DNA from: Antrihabitans stalagmiti | GTDB taxonomy: Bacteria > Actinomycetota > Actinomycetes > Mycobacteriales > Mycobacteriaceae | NCBI RefSeq assembly: GCF_016482825.1 | Contig: NZ_JAEMNV010000002.1 | Span: 186,001-250,000 of the forward strand | Reading direction: 5' to 3' | Length of the DNA: 64,000 nt | Position numbers and translations under genes: made by a program | The notes under the pieces: generated by a model | Databases searched by the model: none | Told to the model about the DNA's origin: nothing | The model's input: only the letters and a program-made list of their open reading frames with translations | Part shown: piece after piece, positions 43,746 to 53,788 of the stretch | Layout: each line of letters begins with the position of its first letter | How positions within the stretch are numbered: the stretch's first letter is position 1

Positions 43746-44942
43746 TCACCGCCGCCACGCCGGCCGCCCGGCGATGGTGATTGCACGCAACACCCATTCC
43801 GCCGGACCGTAGCTGTGCGACCGCAGCCACCACCCACTCAGCCAGAGTTGCGCACAGAAGACGACGACGGCTATCCCGATGGTGCCCAATGGGCCCACGT
43901 CACCGGTCAGCCGAAAACCATAGGCAGTGAACACAATTCCGAGGACCAGCGATTGGCCGATGTAGTTGCTCAGCGCCATCCGGCCTGCTGGAGCGAACCC
44001 ACGCACCACCGCCGCACCGATACCCGTACGAAACAAGGCAAGACCGAGCGCGACGTAGGACGCCGTCAACAGCGGACCCGTGACTTCGCTTATTCCGAAA
44101 CCCAGCCATTCCCAGCCGGTTCCGGGTCGCACCGTCGCGGAGTAGGCGTAGATCGCTGCGCCACCGAGCCCGATGGGCAGTCCGAAGCGCAGGATGCGCG
44201 CCAGCAGGAGTCGATACCTGTCGACATCGGCGAAGAATTCGACTTTGCCCGCTGCAAGCCCGAGCAGGAACATCGCGAGCGCGCCCGCTCCCTGCAGGCC
44301 GATGATGGCAACGATCGCAACCGGCAACTCGCCGAGGTGATAGCCCGCCACGGTGCCGATGCTGCCGTTGTAGGCATCGCTCATGCGACTCGCGTTGTCG
44401 GCTGCGGCAACAGGATCCGCCGAGCCACCCGAGGCGATTGCTGCCGTACCGAGCGCAATCCAGAGTGCCCCTGCGAGGCCGATCAGCGACGCGGCCGCCA
44501 CGATCGCAGCGCGCGGTGAGATCCGCCTCGCAGCAAGCAAGATCAATCCGAGCACGGCGTAGGTCGAGAGGATTTCGCCGTGATAGAGCAGTGCCCCGTG
44601 CAGCAGACCGATGACGAACAGGCCACCGAGACGCCGCAACATACGTGGCCGGAACGAGCGCCCTGCCCTCTCGGCCGACGCCATCTGCAGCGTGAAGCTG
44701 TAGCCGAACAGGAACGAGAACAGCAGATAGAACTTCGTTTCGAACAGCATCGTCACGGCGAAGCGCGCAGTGTGGTCGAGCCACGAGTCGAAGTGGGGAT
44801 TCGCGACTCCACTGCCGTAGTAGCCGTCGGCGAACACACAGATGTTCACGGCGAGGATTCCGAACAGCGCGAATCCTCGCAGCGCGTCGACGTTCATCAG
44901 TCGCGACGAGGACGCGGTGGACGCGGGAGTCGACGTGATCAT
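43746..44942 (-). CDS. DUF418 family membrane protein
   Basis: A 398-residue membrane protein with about ten helices. It has the family opening NVDALRGFALFGILAVNI, then FSFLFGYSFTLQM and LLHGALLYHGEILSTYAVLG, and the C-terminal DUF418 domain with GRMALSNYIGQSLVLGIVF and GPAEWVLRAIT. It resembles YeiB proteins; function is unknown, though acyltransferase-like roles are discussed for the fold. Its ATG overlaps the TetR stop (ATGA), so the regulator gene is upstream and coupled. Confidence 0.9.
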   Translation of the reverse strand: MITSTPASTASSSRLMNVDALRGFALFGILAVNICVFADGYYGSGVANPHFDSWLDHTARFAVTMLFETKFYLLFSFLFGYSFTLQMASAERAGRSFRPRMLRRLGGLFVIGLLHGALLYHGEILSTYAVLGLILLAARRISPRAAIVAAASLIGLAGALWIALGTAAIASGGSADPVAAADNASRMSDAYNGSIGTVAGYHLGELPVAIVAIIGLQGAGALAMFLLGLAAGKVEFFADVDRYRLLLARILRFGLPIGLGGAAIYAYSATVRPGTGWEWLGFGISEVTGPLLTASYVALGLALFRTGIGAAVVRGFAPAGRMALSNYIGQSLVLGIVFTAYGFRLTGDVGPLGTIGIAVVVFCAQLWLSGWWLRSHSYGPAEWVLRAITIAGRPAWRR

Positions 44943-45544
44943 CGGGTTTCCGTCCTGCCGAGTACGCGCGAGACGATCGTCAGCAACGCCTGCGCTTCGG
45001 CTGCCGGCATGAACTCGGGCTGGACCGCACGTCGAGCGAAGACGCCATCGACGAGGGCCGCGATCCAGGTAGCTGCCGATTGCGCGGACATCGGGGGGCT
45101 GATCTGCCCTGCATCCCGCGCTCGTGCAACCAGATCTGCGACGCCGTCTCGCAGCGCAGCGTCGTTAGCACGCAACAACTCCGCGACGACCTCGTCCCGA
45201 TGTGCGATTGCGGACGATTCGAGCGCCAACCCCGCGACCATCGGATCGGCGGCAAGTTCGCAGATGGTCGCGAGAAATGCCGTCAGCGCGAGGAAGGGGT
45301 CGTCGGCGCTGCGTAACTCCTCGAGCCAGACGGCGGCCTGGTCGCCTTCGCGCTCGACGAGCGCACACAGGACGGCGTGTTTGGTCGGAAAGTAGTGAAA
45401 CATGTTGCCCGCGCTCATACCCGCTGCTGCACAGATATCGGCGGTGCGTGTGGCCCGAAACCCTGCCGCCGCGAAGCACTGTGCCGCTGCGTCGAGGATT
45501 GCGCGACGACGTGACTCGTTCGCTTCTGGATCGACGGTTCGCAT
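44939..45544 (-). CDS. TetR-family regulator
   Basis: A 201-residue repressor. The DNA-binding helix-turn-helix is in residues 12-58: RRAILDAAAQCFAAAGF, then TADICAAAGMSAGNMFHYFP. The rest is a helical ligand domain. A palindrome just upstream fits autoregulation, and coupling to the DUF418 gene suggests that this membrane protein is the target. The LLM oxidoreductase gene is divergent from it, 122 bp away, and may also be controlled. Confidence 0.92.
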   Translation of the reverse strand: MRTVDPEANESRRRAILDAAAQCFAAAGFRATRTADICAAAGMSAGNMFHYFPTKHAVLCALVEREGDQAAVWLEELRSADDPFLALTAFLATICELAADPMVAGLALESSAIAHRDEVVAELLRANDAALRDGVADLVARARDAGQISPPMSAQSAATWIAALVDGVFARRAVQPEFMPAAEAQALLTIVSRVLGRTETR

Positions 45545-45553
45545 TCCGCAATA

Positions 45554-45574
45554 TTAAAGTGACCAGTCAATTAA
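45554..45574. promoter_or_regulatory. Candidate TetR operator
   Basis: An inverted repeat with TGAC and GTCA arms around a CA centre and AT-rich flanks (TTAAAG on one side, AATTAA on the other), 9 bp upstream of the TetR ATG and in the shared region with the LLM gene. Confidence 0.55.
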
Positions 45575-45666
45575 AGCAACGCTCGACCGATCGTCGCAAC
45601 TCGCCAGCCCCAACAACTAGAACGTGTTCTACACTGAGCGCACTGCCCGACCGGAGGAGTGCGGTT

Positions 45667-46518
45667 ATGAAATTCGGAATCGTGTTGTTCACCAGCGACC
45701 GTGGGATCACACCCGCAGCAGCCGCTCGCGCGGTCGAGGCCAACGGATTCGAATCGTTCTTCGTCCCGGAGCACACCCACATCCCCGTGAAGCGAACCGC
45801 TGCGCACCCACTGACCGGCGACGCGAGCCTGCCCGACGATCGCTACATGCGCACGCTCGATCCCTGGGTCTCACTCGCGATGGCTGCTGCCGTTACCGAG
45901 CGCATCGAACTGGCGACCGCCGTTGCACTGCCCGTCCAGCACGACCCGATCACCCTCGCCAAGACGATCGCCTCGCTCGACCATCTATCCGGCGGTCGCG
46001 TCACACTCGGCGTCGGATTCGGCTGGAACACAGACGAACTCGCAGATCACGGCGTGCCCGCGGGACGACGCCGAACCGCCCTCCGCGAATACCTGGAAGC
46101 GATGCACGCACTCTGGTCGCAGGACGAGGCAAGTTTCGACGGCGAGTTCGTGAAGTTCGGACCGAGCTGGGCATGGCCGAAACCCGCCCGCTCGAAGATT
46201 CCAGTGCTTGTCGGCGCGGCGGGCACGGACAAGAACTTCAACTGGATCATCCGGTCCGCGGACGGCTGGATCAGCACGCCGCGCGAGGAGGACATCAGTG
46301 ATCGGGTCCTTCGCCTTCAGCAGATGTGGTTCGACGCCGGCCGCAGCGGCTCACCCCGCATCGTCATCCTCGACGGCAAACCCGACCCGGCGAAACTCGC
46401 GCACTGGTCGCAGATCGGCGTCACCGATGTGGTGTACGGCATGCCGGACCGTTCGGAACCCGAAGTTGTGGCCTATCTGGAGCGGCTGGCAGGAAAGCTG
46501 TCCGTGCCGACCGGTTAG
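45667..46518 (+). CDS. LLM-class F420-dependent oxidoreductase
   Basis: A 283-residue luciferase-like monooxygenase-fold protein of the actinobacterial F420-dependent group (TIGR03619 type). It opens MKFGIVLFTSDRG, with the sheet residues SFFVPEHTHIP, then TATAV-like VAL PVQHDPI and SGGRVTLGVGFGWNTDEL; the C-terminus has GVTDVVYGMP. ATG 45667 is nine bases after GGAGGAG. The reaction is hydride transfer from reduced F420 to an unknown substrate. Its stop overlaps the stop of the convergent TIGR02569 gene by four bases. Confidence 0.9.
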   Translation: MKFGIVLFTSDRGITPAAAARAVEANGFESFFVPEHTHIPVKRTAAHPLTGDASLPDDRYMRTLDPWVSLAMAAAVTERIELATAVALPVQHDPITLAKTIASLDHLSGGRVTLGVGFGWNTDELADHGVPAGRRRTALREYLEAMHALWSQDEASFDGEFVKFGPSWAWPKPARSKIPVLVGAAGTDKNFNWIIRSADGWISTPREEDISDRVLRLQQMWFDAGRSGSPRIVILDGKPDPAKLAHWSQIGVTDVVYGMPDRSEPEVVAYLERLAGKLSVPTG

Positions 46519-47369
46519 AGCATCATCCTGACGAGCTCCGCAGTCCGTGCCAGGCCGGGAAACGCCTCTGCCGTCGAGCGCGGGTGCAGCGCATGGACCG
46601 CGAGACGGAAAACCAAGGCACGCAACAACATCTGCGGCCACTCCGGGTGGTCGTCCCAGCGGGCGAGCAGTCCGTCGTCGGCACCGCCCCACGAGATGGC
46701 GTCGACGACGGCGACCCCGGCTGCCCACGGTGCGGGGCGCCAGTAGGGCGTGATGTCGGCCAAACCCGGTGCCGCGTTGCCCGCGAACAGGACTGTGCCG
46801 AACAGGTCTCCGTGTACGAGTTGCGATGGCGTCTCGACCGGCTTTCGCAGACTCGCCAGCTGTCCGATCAACTCGATACTGCGCTGCCCGTCGGGCGACG
46901 TGGATTGCGGCGGACCCGCTCCACGAATGCTGCGCAACGGCACTGTTTCCCACGCCGCCCGATCGGCCGCAACGAATACGTCGACGTCGACCCACGGCGC
47001 TACCGGCGGCTGTGCGAGGAACCGCGGACGCTCCAACGTTGCCGTCGCGGCGTGCAACCGCAGACCGACCGAGACGACCTCGTCGTGGCGCGGCTCGGGA
47101 GCGCCCTCGATGAACGTGTCGGCACGCCAGCCGGAGACGACGTAACGCCCGTCCGTCCCCCGAACAGGTCGCGCCAAACGCACGCCGTCGACCGTCAGCG
47201 TCTCCCGCACCTTGGCGGACCACGCTGCGCGCGCATGGTCGGCGACCGGCGACAGCACGACGTCACCGCAACGCCAGCCACCGTCCCAGTCGGGGCCGAG
47301 TGCTACCGGAGTCACCTCGCGCAGACCGAAGGTCGAGCGCACGTGTTCAGGGGGTTCTGGTGTGCTCAC
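46515..47369 (-). CDS. TIGR02569 family kinase-like protein (Rv3205c homologue)
   Basis: A 284-residue protein of the actinobacterial TIGR02569 family, related in fold to aminoglycoside phosphotransferases. The expected catalytic loop appears as LVHGDLFGTVLFAG, keeping HGD but having Val or Leu where the kinase Asn should be, and the metal-binding DxD region reads LADITPYWRP. So the fold is kept while catalysis is uncertain. It lies upstream of no other gene on its strand for 100 bp except moeZ before it, matching Rv3205c-Rv3206c order. Confidence 0.87.
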   Translation of the reverse strand: MSTPEPPEHVRSTFGLREVTPVALGPDWDGGWRCGDVVLSPVADHARAAWSAKVRETLTVDGVRLARPVRGTDGRYVVSGWRADTFIEGAPEPRHDEVVSVGLRLHAATATLERPRFLAQPPVAPWVDVDVFVAADRAAWETVPLRSIRGAGPPQSTSPDGQRSIELIGQLASLRKPVETPSQLVHGDLFGTVLFAGNAAPGLADITPYWRPAPWAAGVAVVDAISWGGADDGLLARWDDHPEWPQMLLRALVFRLAVHALHPRSTAEAFPGLARTAELVRMML

Positions 47370-47419
47370 GACCGCAGGTTACCGCCGCAAACCCGCAGCA
47401 CCGGGGAGGCGCTGCGCGA

Positions 47420-47463
47420 TCGTGCGTCTTTTCGGCGTGCAGGACCGCCGAAAGGACTCACGA
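47420..47463. terminator. Terminator hairpin (repeat copy B)
   Basis: A stem-loop with 18-base arms (TCGTGCGTC...TTTCGGCG and its near complement ending GACTCACGA), two mismatches, 13 bp after the moeZ stop. It is closely related to the hairpin at 12233-12278, sharing the stem bases TTTCGG/CCGAAA and GACTCACGAG. Confidence 0.8.
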
Positions 47464-47476
47464 GCCGCATAGCGGA

Positions 47477-48652
47477 CTAATAGACGGGCAGGCTCGTATC
47501 GACCTGCCTTGCCCATGCGATGACGCCGCCCTGCAGGTGCGTCGCGTCGGAGAAACCGGCCGCCTTCAACGCGGCAAGTGCTTCGGCGGAACGAATTCCG
47601 GTCTTGCAGTGCAACACGATCGGCTTGTTCTGTGGCAGTTCGGCGAGCGCATCGCCCGACAGAATCCGATCCTTCGGGATCAAGGTCGCACCCGGAAGGT
47701 GCACGATGTCCCACTCGACCGGTTCGCGGACGTCGATGATCGCCAGGTCCTTGCCCGCTTCGAGCATGTCGTGCAGTTCCTGCGCTGTGATGGTCGAGCC
47801 GACAGCAGCCGCCTGACCTTCGTCGGACACGACGCCGCAGAAGGCCTCGTAGTCGATCAGTTCCGTGATCGGCATACGTGCGGGGTCGCGGCGCAACTTG
47901 ATCGTCCGGTAGTTCATGTCGAGCGCGTCGTAGACCATCAGCCGACCGAGTAGCGAATCCCCGATCCCGGTGATCAGCTTGATCGCCTCGGTGACCATGA
48001 CCGATCCGATCGACGCGCAGAGCACGCCGAGCACGCCACCTTCGGCGCACGACGGCACCATTCCCGGCGGCGGCGCTTCGGGATAGAGGTCGCGGTAGTT
48101 CAGGCCCAAGCCGTCCGGTGCGTCCTCCCAGAAGACCGACACCTGACCCTCGAAGCGGTAGATCGAACCCCAGACGTACGGCTTGCCTGCGAGCACGGCG
48201 GCGTCGTTCACCAGATAGCGCGTCGCGAAGTTGTCGGTGCCGTCGAGGATGAGGTCGTACTGCTTGAACAGCTCGATCGCGTTCTCGGGCTCCAACCGCA
48301 GCTGATGCAGCTGGACGTTCACATAGGAGTTCGCTTCACGAATCGAGTCGCGGGCACTCTCCCCCTTCGGCCGACCGATGTCGGACTCGCCGTGGATGAT
48401 CTGCCGCTGCAGGTTGGACGAATCGACTTCGTCGAACTCGACGATTCCGATCGTGCCGACACCGGCTGCCGCCAGATAGAGCAGTGCAGGCGATCCGAGC
48501 CCGCCCGCGCCGATGACCAGCACCTTCGCGTTCTTGAGGCGCTTCTGTCCGTCGACACCGAGGTCGGGAATGATCAGATGCCTGCTGTACCGCGCGACTT
48601 CGTCTCTGGTCAGTTCCGCGGCCGGCTCGACCAGCGGGGGCAATGACGCCAC
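47477..48652 (-). CDS. moeZ: MoeZ: adenylyltransferase/sulfurtransferase
   Basis: A 391-residue two-domain enzyme (moeB1/moeZR type) that adenylates the C-terminal glycine of sulfur carriers and then makes the thiocarboxylate. The E1 domain has VIGAGGLGSPALLYLAAAG (ATP loop, about 40-58), DEVDSSNLQRQ and DGTDNFATRYL. The rhodanese domain (about 285-391) has its active-site loop in LHCKTGIRSAEAL. GTG 48652 follows GGAG by five bases; GTG 48658 would leave no spacer. The known partner in M. tuberculosis is CysO, and a CysO-like gene lies at 57.7 kb in this window. Confidence 0.94.
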   Translation of the reverse strand: MASLPPLVEPAAELTRDEVARYSRHLIIPDLGVDGQKRLKNAKVLVIGAGGLGSPALLYLAAAGVGTIGIVEFDEVDSSNLQRQIIHGESDIGRPKGESARDSIREANSYVNVQLHQLRLEPENAIELFKQYDLILDGTDNFATRYLVNDAAVLAGKPYVWGSIYRFEGQVSVFWEDAPDGLGLNYRDLYPEAPPPGMVPSCAEGGVLGVLCASIGSVMVTEAIKLITGIGDSLLGRLMVYDALDMNYRTIKLRRDPARMPITELIDYEAFCGVVSDEGQAAAVGSTITAQELHDMLEAGKDLAIIDVREPVEWDIVHLPGATLIPKDRILSGDALAELPQNKPIVLHCKTGIRSAEALAALKAAGFSDATHLQGGVIAWARQVDTSLPVY

Positions 48653-48744
48653 GTCCACTCCTCACATCCGAAACAGTTCAACGGCTACAACACCACCGTC
48701 GCTCGCAATCATCCCCCGCGAACATCATCCCTCTCGAAAACGCG

Positions 48745-50701
<1,957 letters not shown>

Positions 50702-50712
50702 AGCGAACTTCA

Positions 50713-50943
50713 CTAGCGAGACGTGAATCCGACCCGAGCACCGACGGTCGGTCCAAGTTCCACGTAGGCGATCTTTGCGGCCTGGACGAGGTACTTGCGT
50801 CCCTTTTCGTCGGTCAGTGCGACGACGCCGCTGTTGCCACCCGCGAGCGCCTCGGTCACCACAGCCTCGACCTCTGCCGGCGTCTGTTCGCTGGCGATAA
50901 CCAGCTCGCGCGGGCTATCCGAGATACCGATCTTGACCTCCAC
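50713..50943 (-). CDS. DUF3107 family small protein (TB9.4/Rv3208A homologue)
   Basis: A 76-residue protein opening MEVKIGISDSPREL as in M. tuberculosis TB9.4. GTG 50943 follows GGAGG by six bases and fixes the start. The family is short and of unknown function; the antiparallel strands VKIGI, GVVALTD and KYLVQAAKIAYVEL suggest an alpha/beta fold. It ends GARVGFTSR, without the longer Gly-rich tail of TB9.4. Confidence 0.92.
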   Translation of the reverse strand: MEVKIGISDSPRELVIASEQTPAEVEAVVTEALAGGNSGVVALTDEKGRKYLVQAAKIAYVELGPTVGARVGFTSR

Positions 50944-51073
50944 GGCCAACCTCCGAACGTTTCGAAATCACTTGTCACTGGTCAGGCTAGTGCAGCCGAG
51001 CAGTCACCGAACGCGGCGCAGCTGTGCTGTCAGCGAACAGCGACGCGGGCACTGCACGGCAGGCGGTCGGTGC

Positions 51074-51754
51074 CTACATGAGGCCGAGGACCTGCATCCG
51101 TTGGGAATGGCTTTCCTGCATGCGGTCGAACAGCGCGACGATGCCGTTCAAGGTCCCCGTCGCGGTGATCAACAGATCGGCGAGCTCTTCGCGCTGAGCC
51201 ATGACGAATTGCGCCTGAGTGATTGCCTCACCGAGCAGTCGGCGTCCCCACAGTGTCAGTCGGTCCTTCTCCTGGCGGTTTGCGGCGACAGCACTTCGAA
51301 CCTCGTCGACGACGAACTCCGAATGCCCGGTTTCGGCCAGCACGTCGCGGACGACATCGGCGATTTCCGGCGGCAATGCTCCGGCGATTTCACGATAGAA
51401 GTCTGCGGCGATTCCGTCGCCGACGTAGAACTTGACCATCGATTCCAACCAGGTCGACGGGTTCGTCGAGGCGTGATAGGCGTCGAGCGCTCGGACATAG
51501 GGCGCCATTGCATCGAAAACGTCGACGTCGCGTTCCGACAGAGCGCGTTCCAGTGTCGTGAAGTGATTCATCTCGGAGGCTGCCATTTTCGCGACCGCGA
51601 CCTTGCCGCGCAGGCTCGGCGACAGCTGCGCCTCTTCGACGAGACGGTAGAAGGCAGATATTTCGCCGTAGGCCAGGACGGCGAACAGATCCGAGATCCC
51701 CGGCTGATCCGGCGCGATTTGCGGGGTCACTGACGCGGACGAATTGGCTCCCAT
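51074..51754 (-). CDS. Ferritin-like fold protein (Rv3210c homologue)
   Basis: A 226-residue all-helical protein. Candidate di-iron ligands are in EEAQLSP, KMAASEMNHFTTLE, ETGHSEFVVDEV and QAQFVMAQREE, the EMNH and ETGHSE segments being ExxH-like as in ferritin and MiaE-type hydroxylases. It is assigned to the ferritin-like superfamily; the reaction is unknown. ATG 51754 is used; a TTG three codons earlier is open. It is divergent from the rhlE region. Confidence 0.85.
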   Translation of the reverse strand: MGANSSASVTPQIAPDQPGISDLFAVLAYGEISAFYRLVEEAQLSPSLRGKVAVAKMAASEMNHFTTLERALSERDVDVFDAMAPYVRALDAYHASTNPSTWLESMVKFYVGDGIAADFYREIAGALPPEIADVVRDVLAETGHSEFVVDEVRSAVAANRQEKDRLTLWGRRLLGEAITQAQFVMAQREELADLLITATGTLNGIVALFDRMQESHSQRMQVLGLM

Positions 51755-52156
51755 AGGTGCCAAGCGTAGCCGTTGCGCGGTTCCGCCGCGGCTGGCGTGC
51801 GCAGCCTATTCGTGCGACGCTCGCCCGTTCGATTCCAGCATTTGGACTGGACAAGTTACCATTGGGTTGGGCATCCGATAGTTACCGCAGCAGTCGTAGG
51901 TTTCGAGGGTCTTCGAGAACACCGACCTATCGACACTGCAACCCGAATCTTCACCGCGGATTCCCACAGATAATGTGCGCGCACCTGATCCGCGTCGCAA
52001 CCGAGCTTCGCCGAATTTCTCCATATTCTGCGCTGAGGCCGGCAGCGAAATCACACCGGATTCGATGGCAGTCTGTTACCGAATACAGACACCGGCTGAC
52101 AACTCGGCCCGGCCCCACACCTCGTGCGCGCGTGCTGAACGAGGAAGGCCAGACCC
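51755..52156. other. Long divergent intergenic region before rhlE
   Basis: About 400 bp between the ferritin-like start and the first credible rhlE start. I see no gene here. It carries three copies of GTTACC (near 51855, 51888 and 52074) and a weak TAATGT box near 51972, any of which might belong to promoters, but I cannot assign one with confidence. The length leaves room for a long rhlE leader. Confidence 0.5.
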
Positions 52157-52201
52157 CTGAGCAAGATCACCATCGACGACGAACCCGGCGTAGCCGAGAC
52201 G

Positions 52202-53779
52202 TTGATCGACGCAACCATCGACGATTCACACACTCCCCCAACCTTCGCTGAGCTGGGCGTTCGCGACGAAATCGTCCGCGCCCTCGGCGAAATCGGCATC
52301 GACCGAACCTTCGCAATCCAGGAACTCACCCTCCCACTCGCACTGAGCGGTGAAGACCTCATCGGCCAGGCTCGAACGGGTATGGGCAAAACGTTCGGAT
52401 TCGGCGTCCCGCTGCTGCATCGCATCGCGAGCGCCGATACCGGTACTGCCGTACTCGACGGAACACCGCGCGCGCTGATCATCGTTCCGACCCGTGAACT
52501 CTGCATCCAGGTCACCAAGGACCTCGAAAACGCCGGCAAGCATCTGCAAGCCAACGACCGCAGACTGAAGGTGCTCGCCATCTACGGCGGCCGTCCGTAC
52601 GAGACGCAGATCGATGCGCTTCGCAACGGCGTCGACGTTGTCGTCGGCACGCCGGGGCGCCTGCTCGATCTCGCAAATCAGGGTCATCTCATCCTCGGCA
52701 AGATCGCAGTGCTCGTCCTTGACGAGGCCGACGAGATGCTCGACCTCGGCTTCCTGCCCGACATCGAGCGGCTGATGAGCATGGTCCCCGACCAGCGCCA
52801 GACGATGCTGTTCTCGGCGACCATGCCGGGCCCGATCATCACCCTGGCCCGCACGTTCCTCAACCGGCCGACGCATATCCGTGCGGAAGAGGCGCATTCG
52901 TCCTCTGTGCACGAGAGCACGACGCAGGTCATCTATCGAGCACATGCGCTGGACAAGGCAGAAATGATCGCTCGCGTGCTGCAGGCTCGCGGCCGCGGCG
53001 CCACCATGATCTTCACGCGCACCAAACGCACAGCGCAGAAGGTGTCCGACGACCTCGCCGAGCGCGGGTTCGAAGTCGGCGCCGTCCACGGTGACCTCGG
53101 TCAGGTGGCTCGCGAAAAGGCGCTCAACGCATTCCGCAAGGGCAAGATCGACGTGCTGGTCGCGACCGATGTCGCTGCGCGCGGCATCGACATCGACGAC
53201 GTCACGCACGTCATCAACTACCAGTGCCCGGAGGACGAGAAGACCTACGTCCACAGAATCGGCAGGACCGGTCGCGCCGGACGCACCGGCATCGCCGTGA
53301 CGTTGGTCGACTGGGACGACATGCCACGCTGGCAACTGATCGACAAAGCGCTCGGTTTGGACAAGCCGGAGCCGGTCGAAACCTACTCGAGTTCACCGCA
53401 CTTCTTCGCCGAACTCGACATCCCGACCGAGGCAAAAGGCACGATCCGCAAGGCGCGGCCAGCCGCCGAACCGGCACGCGAGGCTCGCAGTCGAGACGAC
53501 AACGCGCCGGCGGCCGAGAAGCCCGCAGGAGAACGTCGTAAGCGAAATCGTCGTCGTACCAGGTCGGGAACTCCGATCACCGGTGACGTCGAGCAATCCG
53601 GATCGACCAAGGAAGCCTCGACGCAGCCGAACTCCGAGCAGGCAACAGCGGCCAAAACCGAGACTGCCACCGAGTCGACCTCCGACGCGCCTGCAAAGCG
53701 CCGCCGCAGGCGTCGCCGTCCGTCCGACACAGGCTCGACCACGCAGGCAGCCGACGCCGTTTCGGCAGGCGCGGAGTAA
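52202..53779 (+). CDS. rhlE: DEAD-box RNA helicase RhlE-like (Rv3211 homologue)
   Basis: A 525-residue RNA helicase, counted from TTG 52202. The Q motif region is TFAELG with FAIQ, motif I ARTGMGKTF, Ia PTRELC, motif II VLDEADEML, motif III SATMP, and motif VI HRIGRTGRAG. The C-terminus (about 380-525) is a low-complexity tail with RRKRNRRRTRSG and AKRRRRRRRPSD, expected to bind RNA. The start is uncertain: AGGAAGG lies eight bases before a CTG at 52157 in the same frame, a better-placed ribosome site than any before TTG 52202, so a 540-residue product from a rare CTG is possible. Confidence 0.93.
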   Translation: MIDATIDDSHTPPTFAELGVRDEIVRALGEIGIDRTFAIQELTLPLALSGEDLIGQARTGMGKTFGFGVPLLHRIASADTGTAVLDGTPRALIIVPTRELCIQVTKDLENAGKHLQANDRRLKVLAIYGGRPYETQIDALRNGVDVVVGTPGRLLDLANQGHLILGKIAVLVLDEADEMLDLGFLPDIERLMSMVPDQRQTMLFSATMPGPIITLARTFLNRPTHIRAEEAHSSSVHESTTQVIYRAHALDKAEMIARVLQARGRGATMIFTRTKRTAQKVSDDLAERGFEVGAVHGDLGQVAREKALNAFRKGKIDVLVATDVAARGIDIDDVTHVINYQCPEDEKTYVHRIGRTGRAGRTGIAVTLVDWDDMPRWQLIDKALGLDKPEPVETYSSSPHFFAELDIPTEAKGTIRKARPAAEPAREARSRDDNAPAAEKPAGERRKRNRRRTRSGTPITGDVEQSGSTKEASTQPNSEQATAAKTETATESTSDAPAKRRRRRRRPSDTGSTTQAADAVSAGAE

Positions 53780-53788
53780 CCTCCACCC

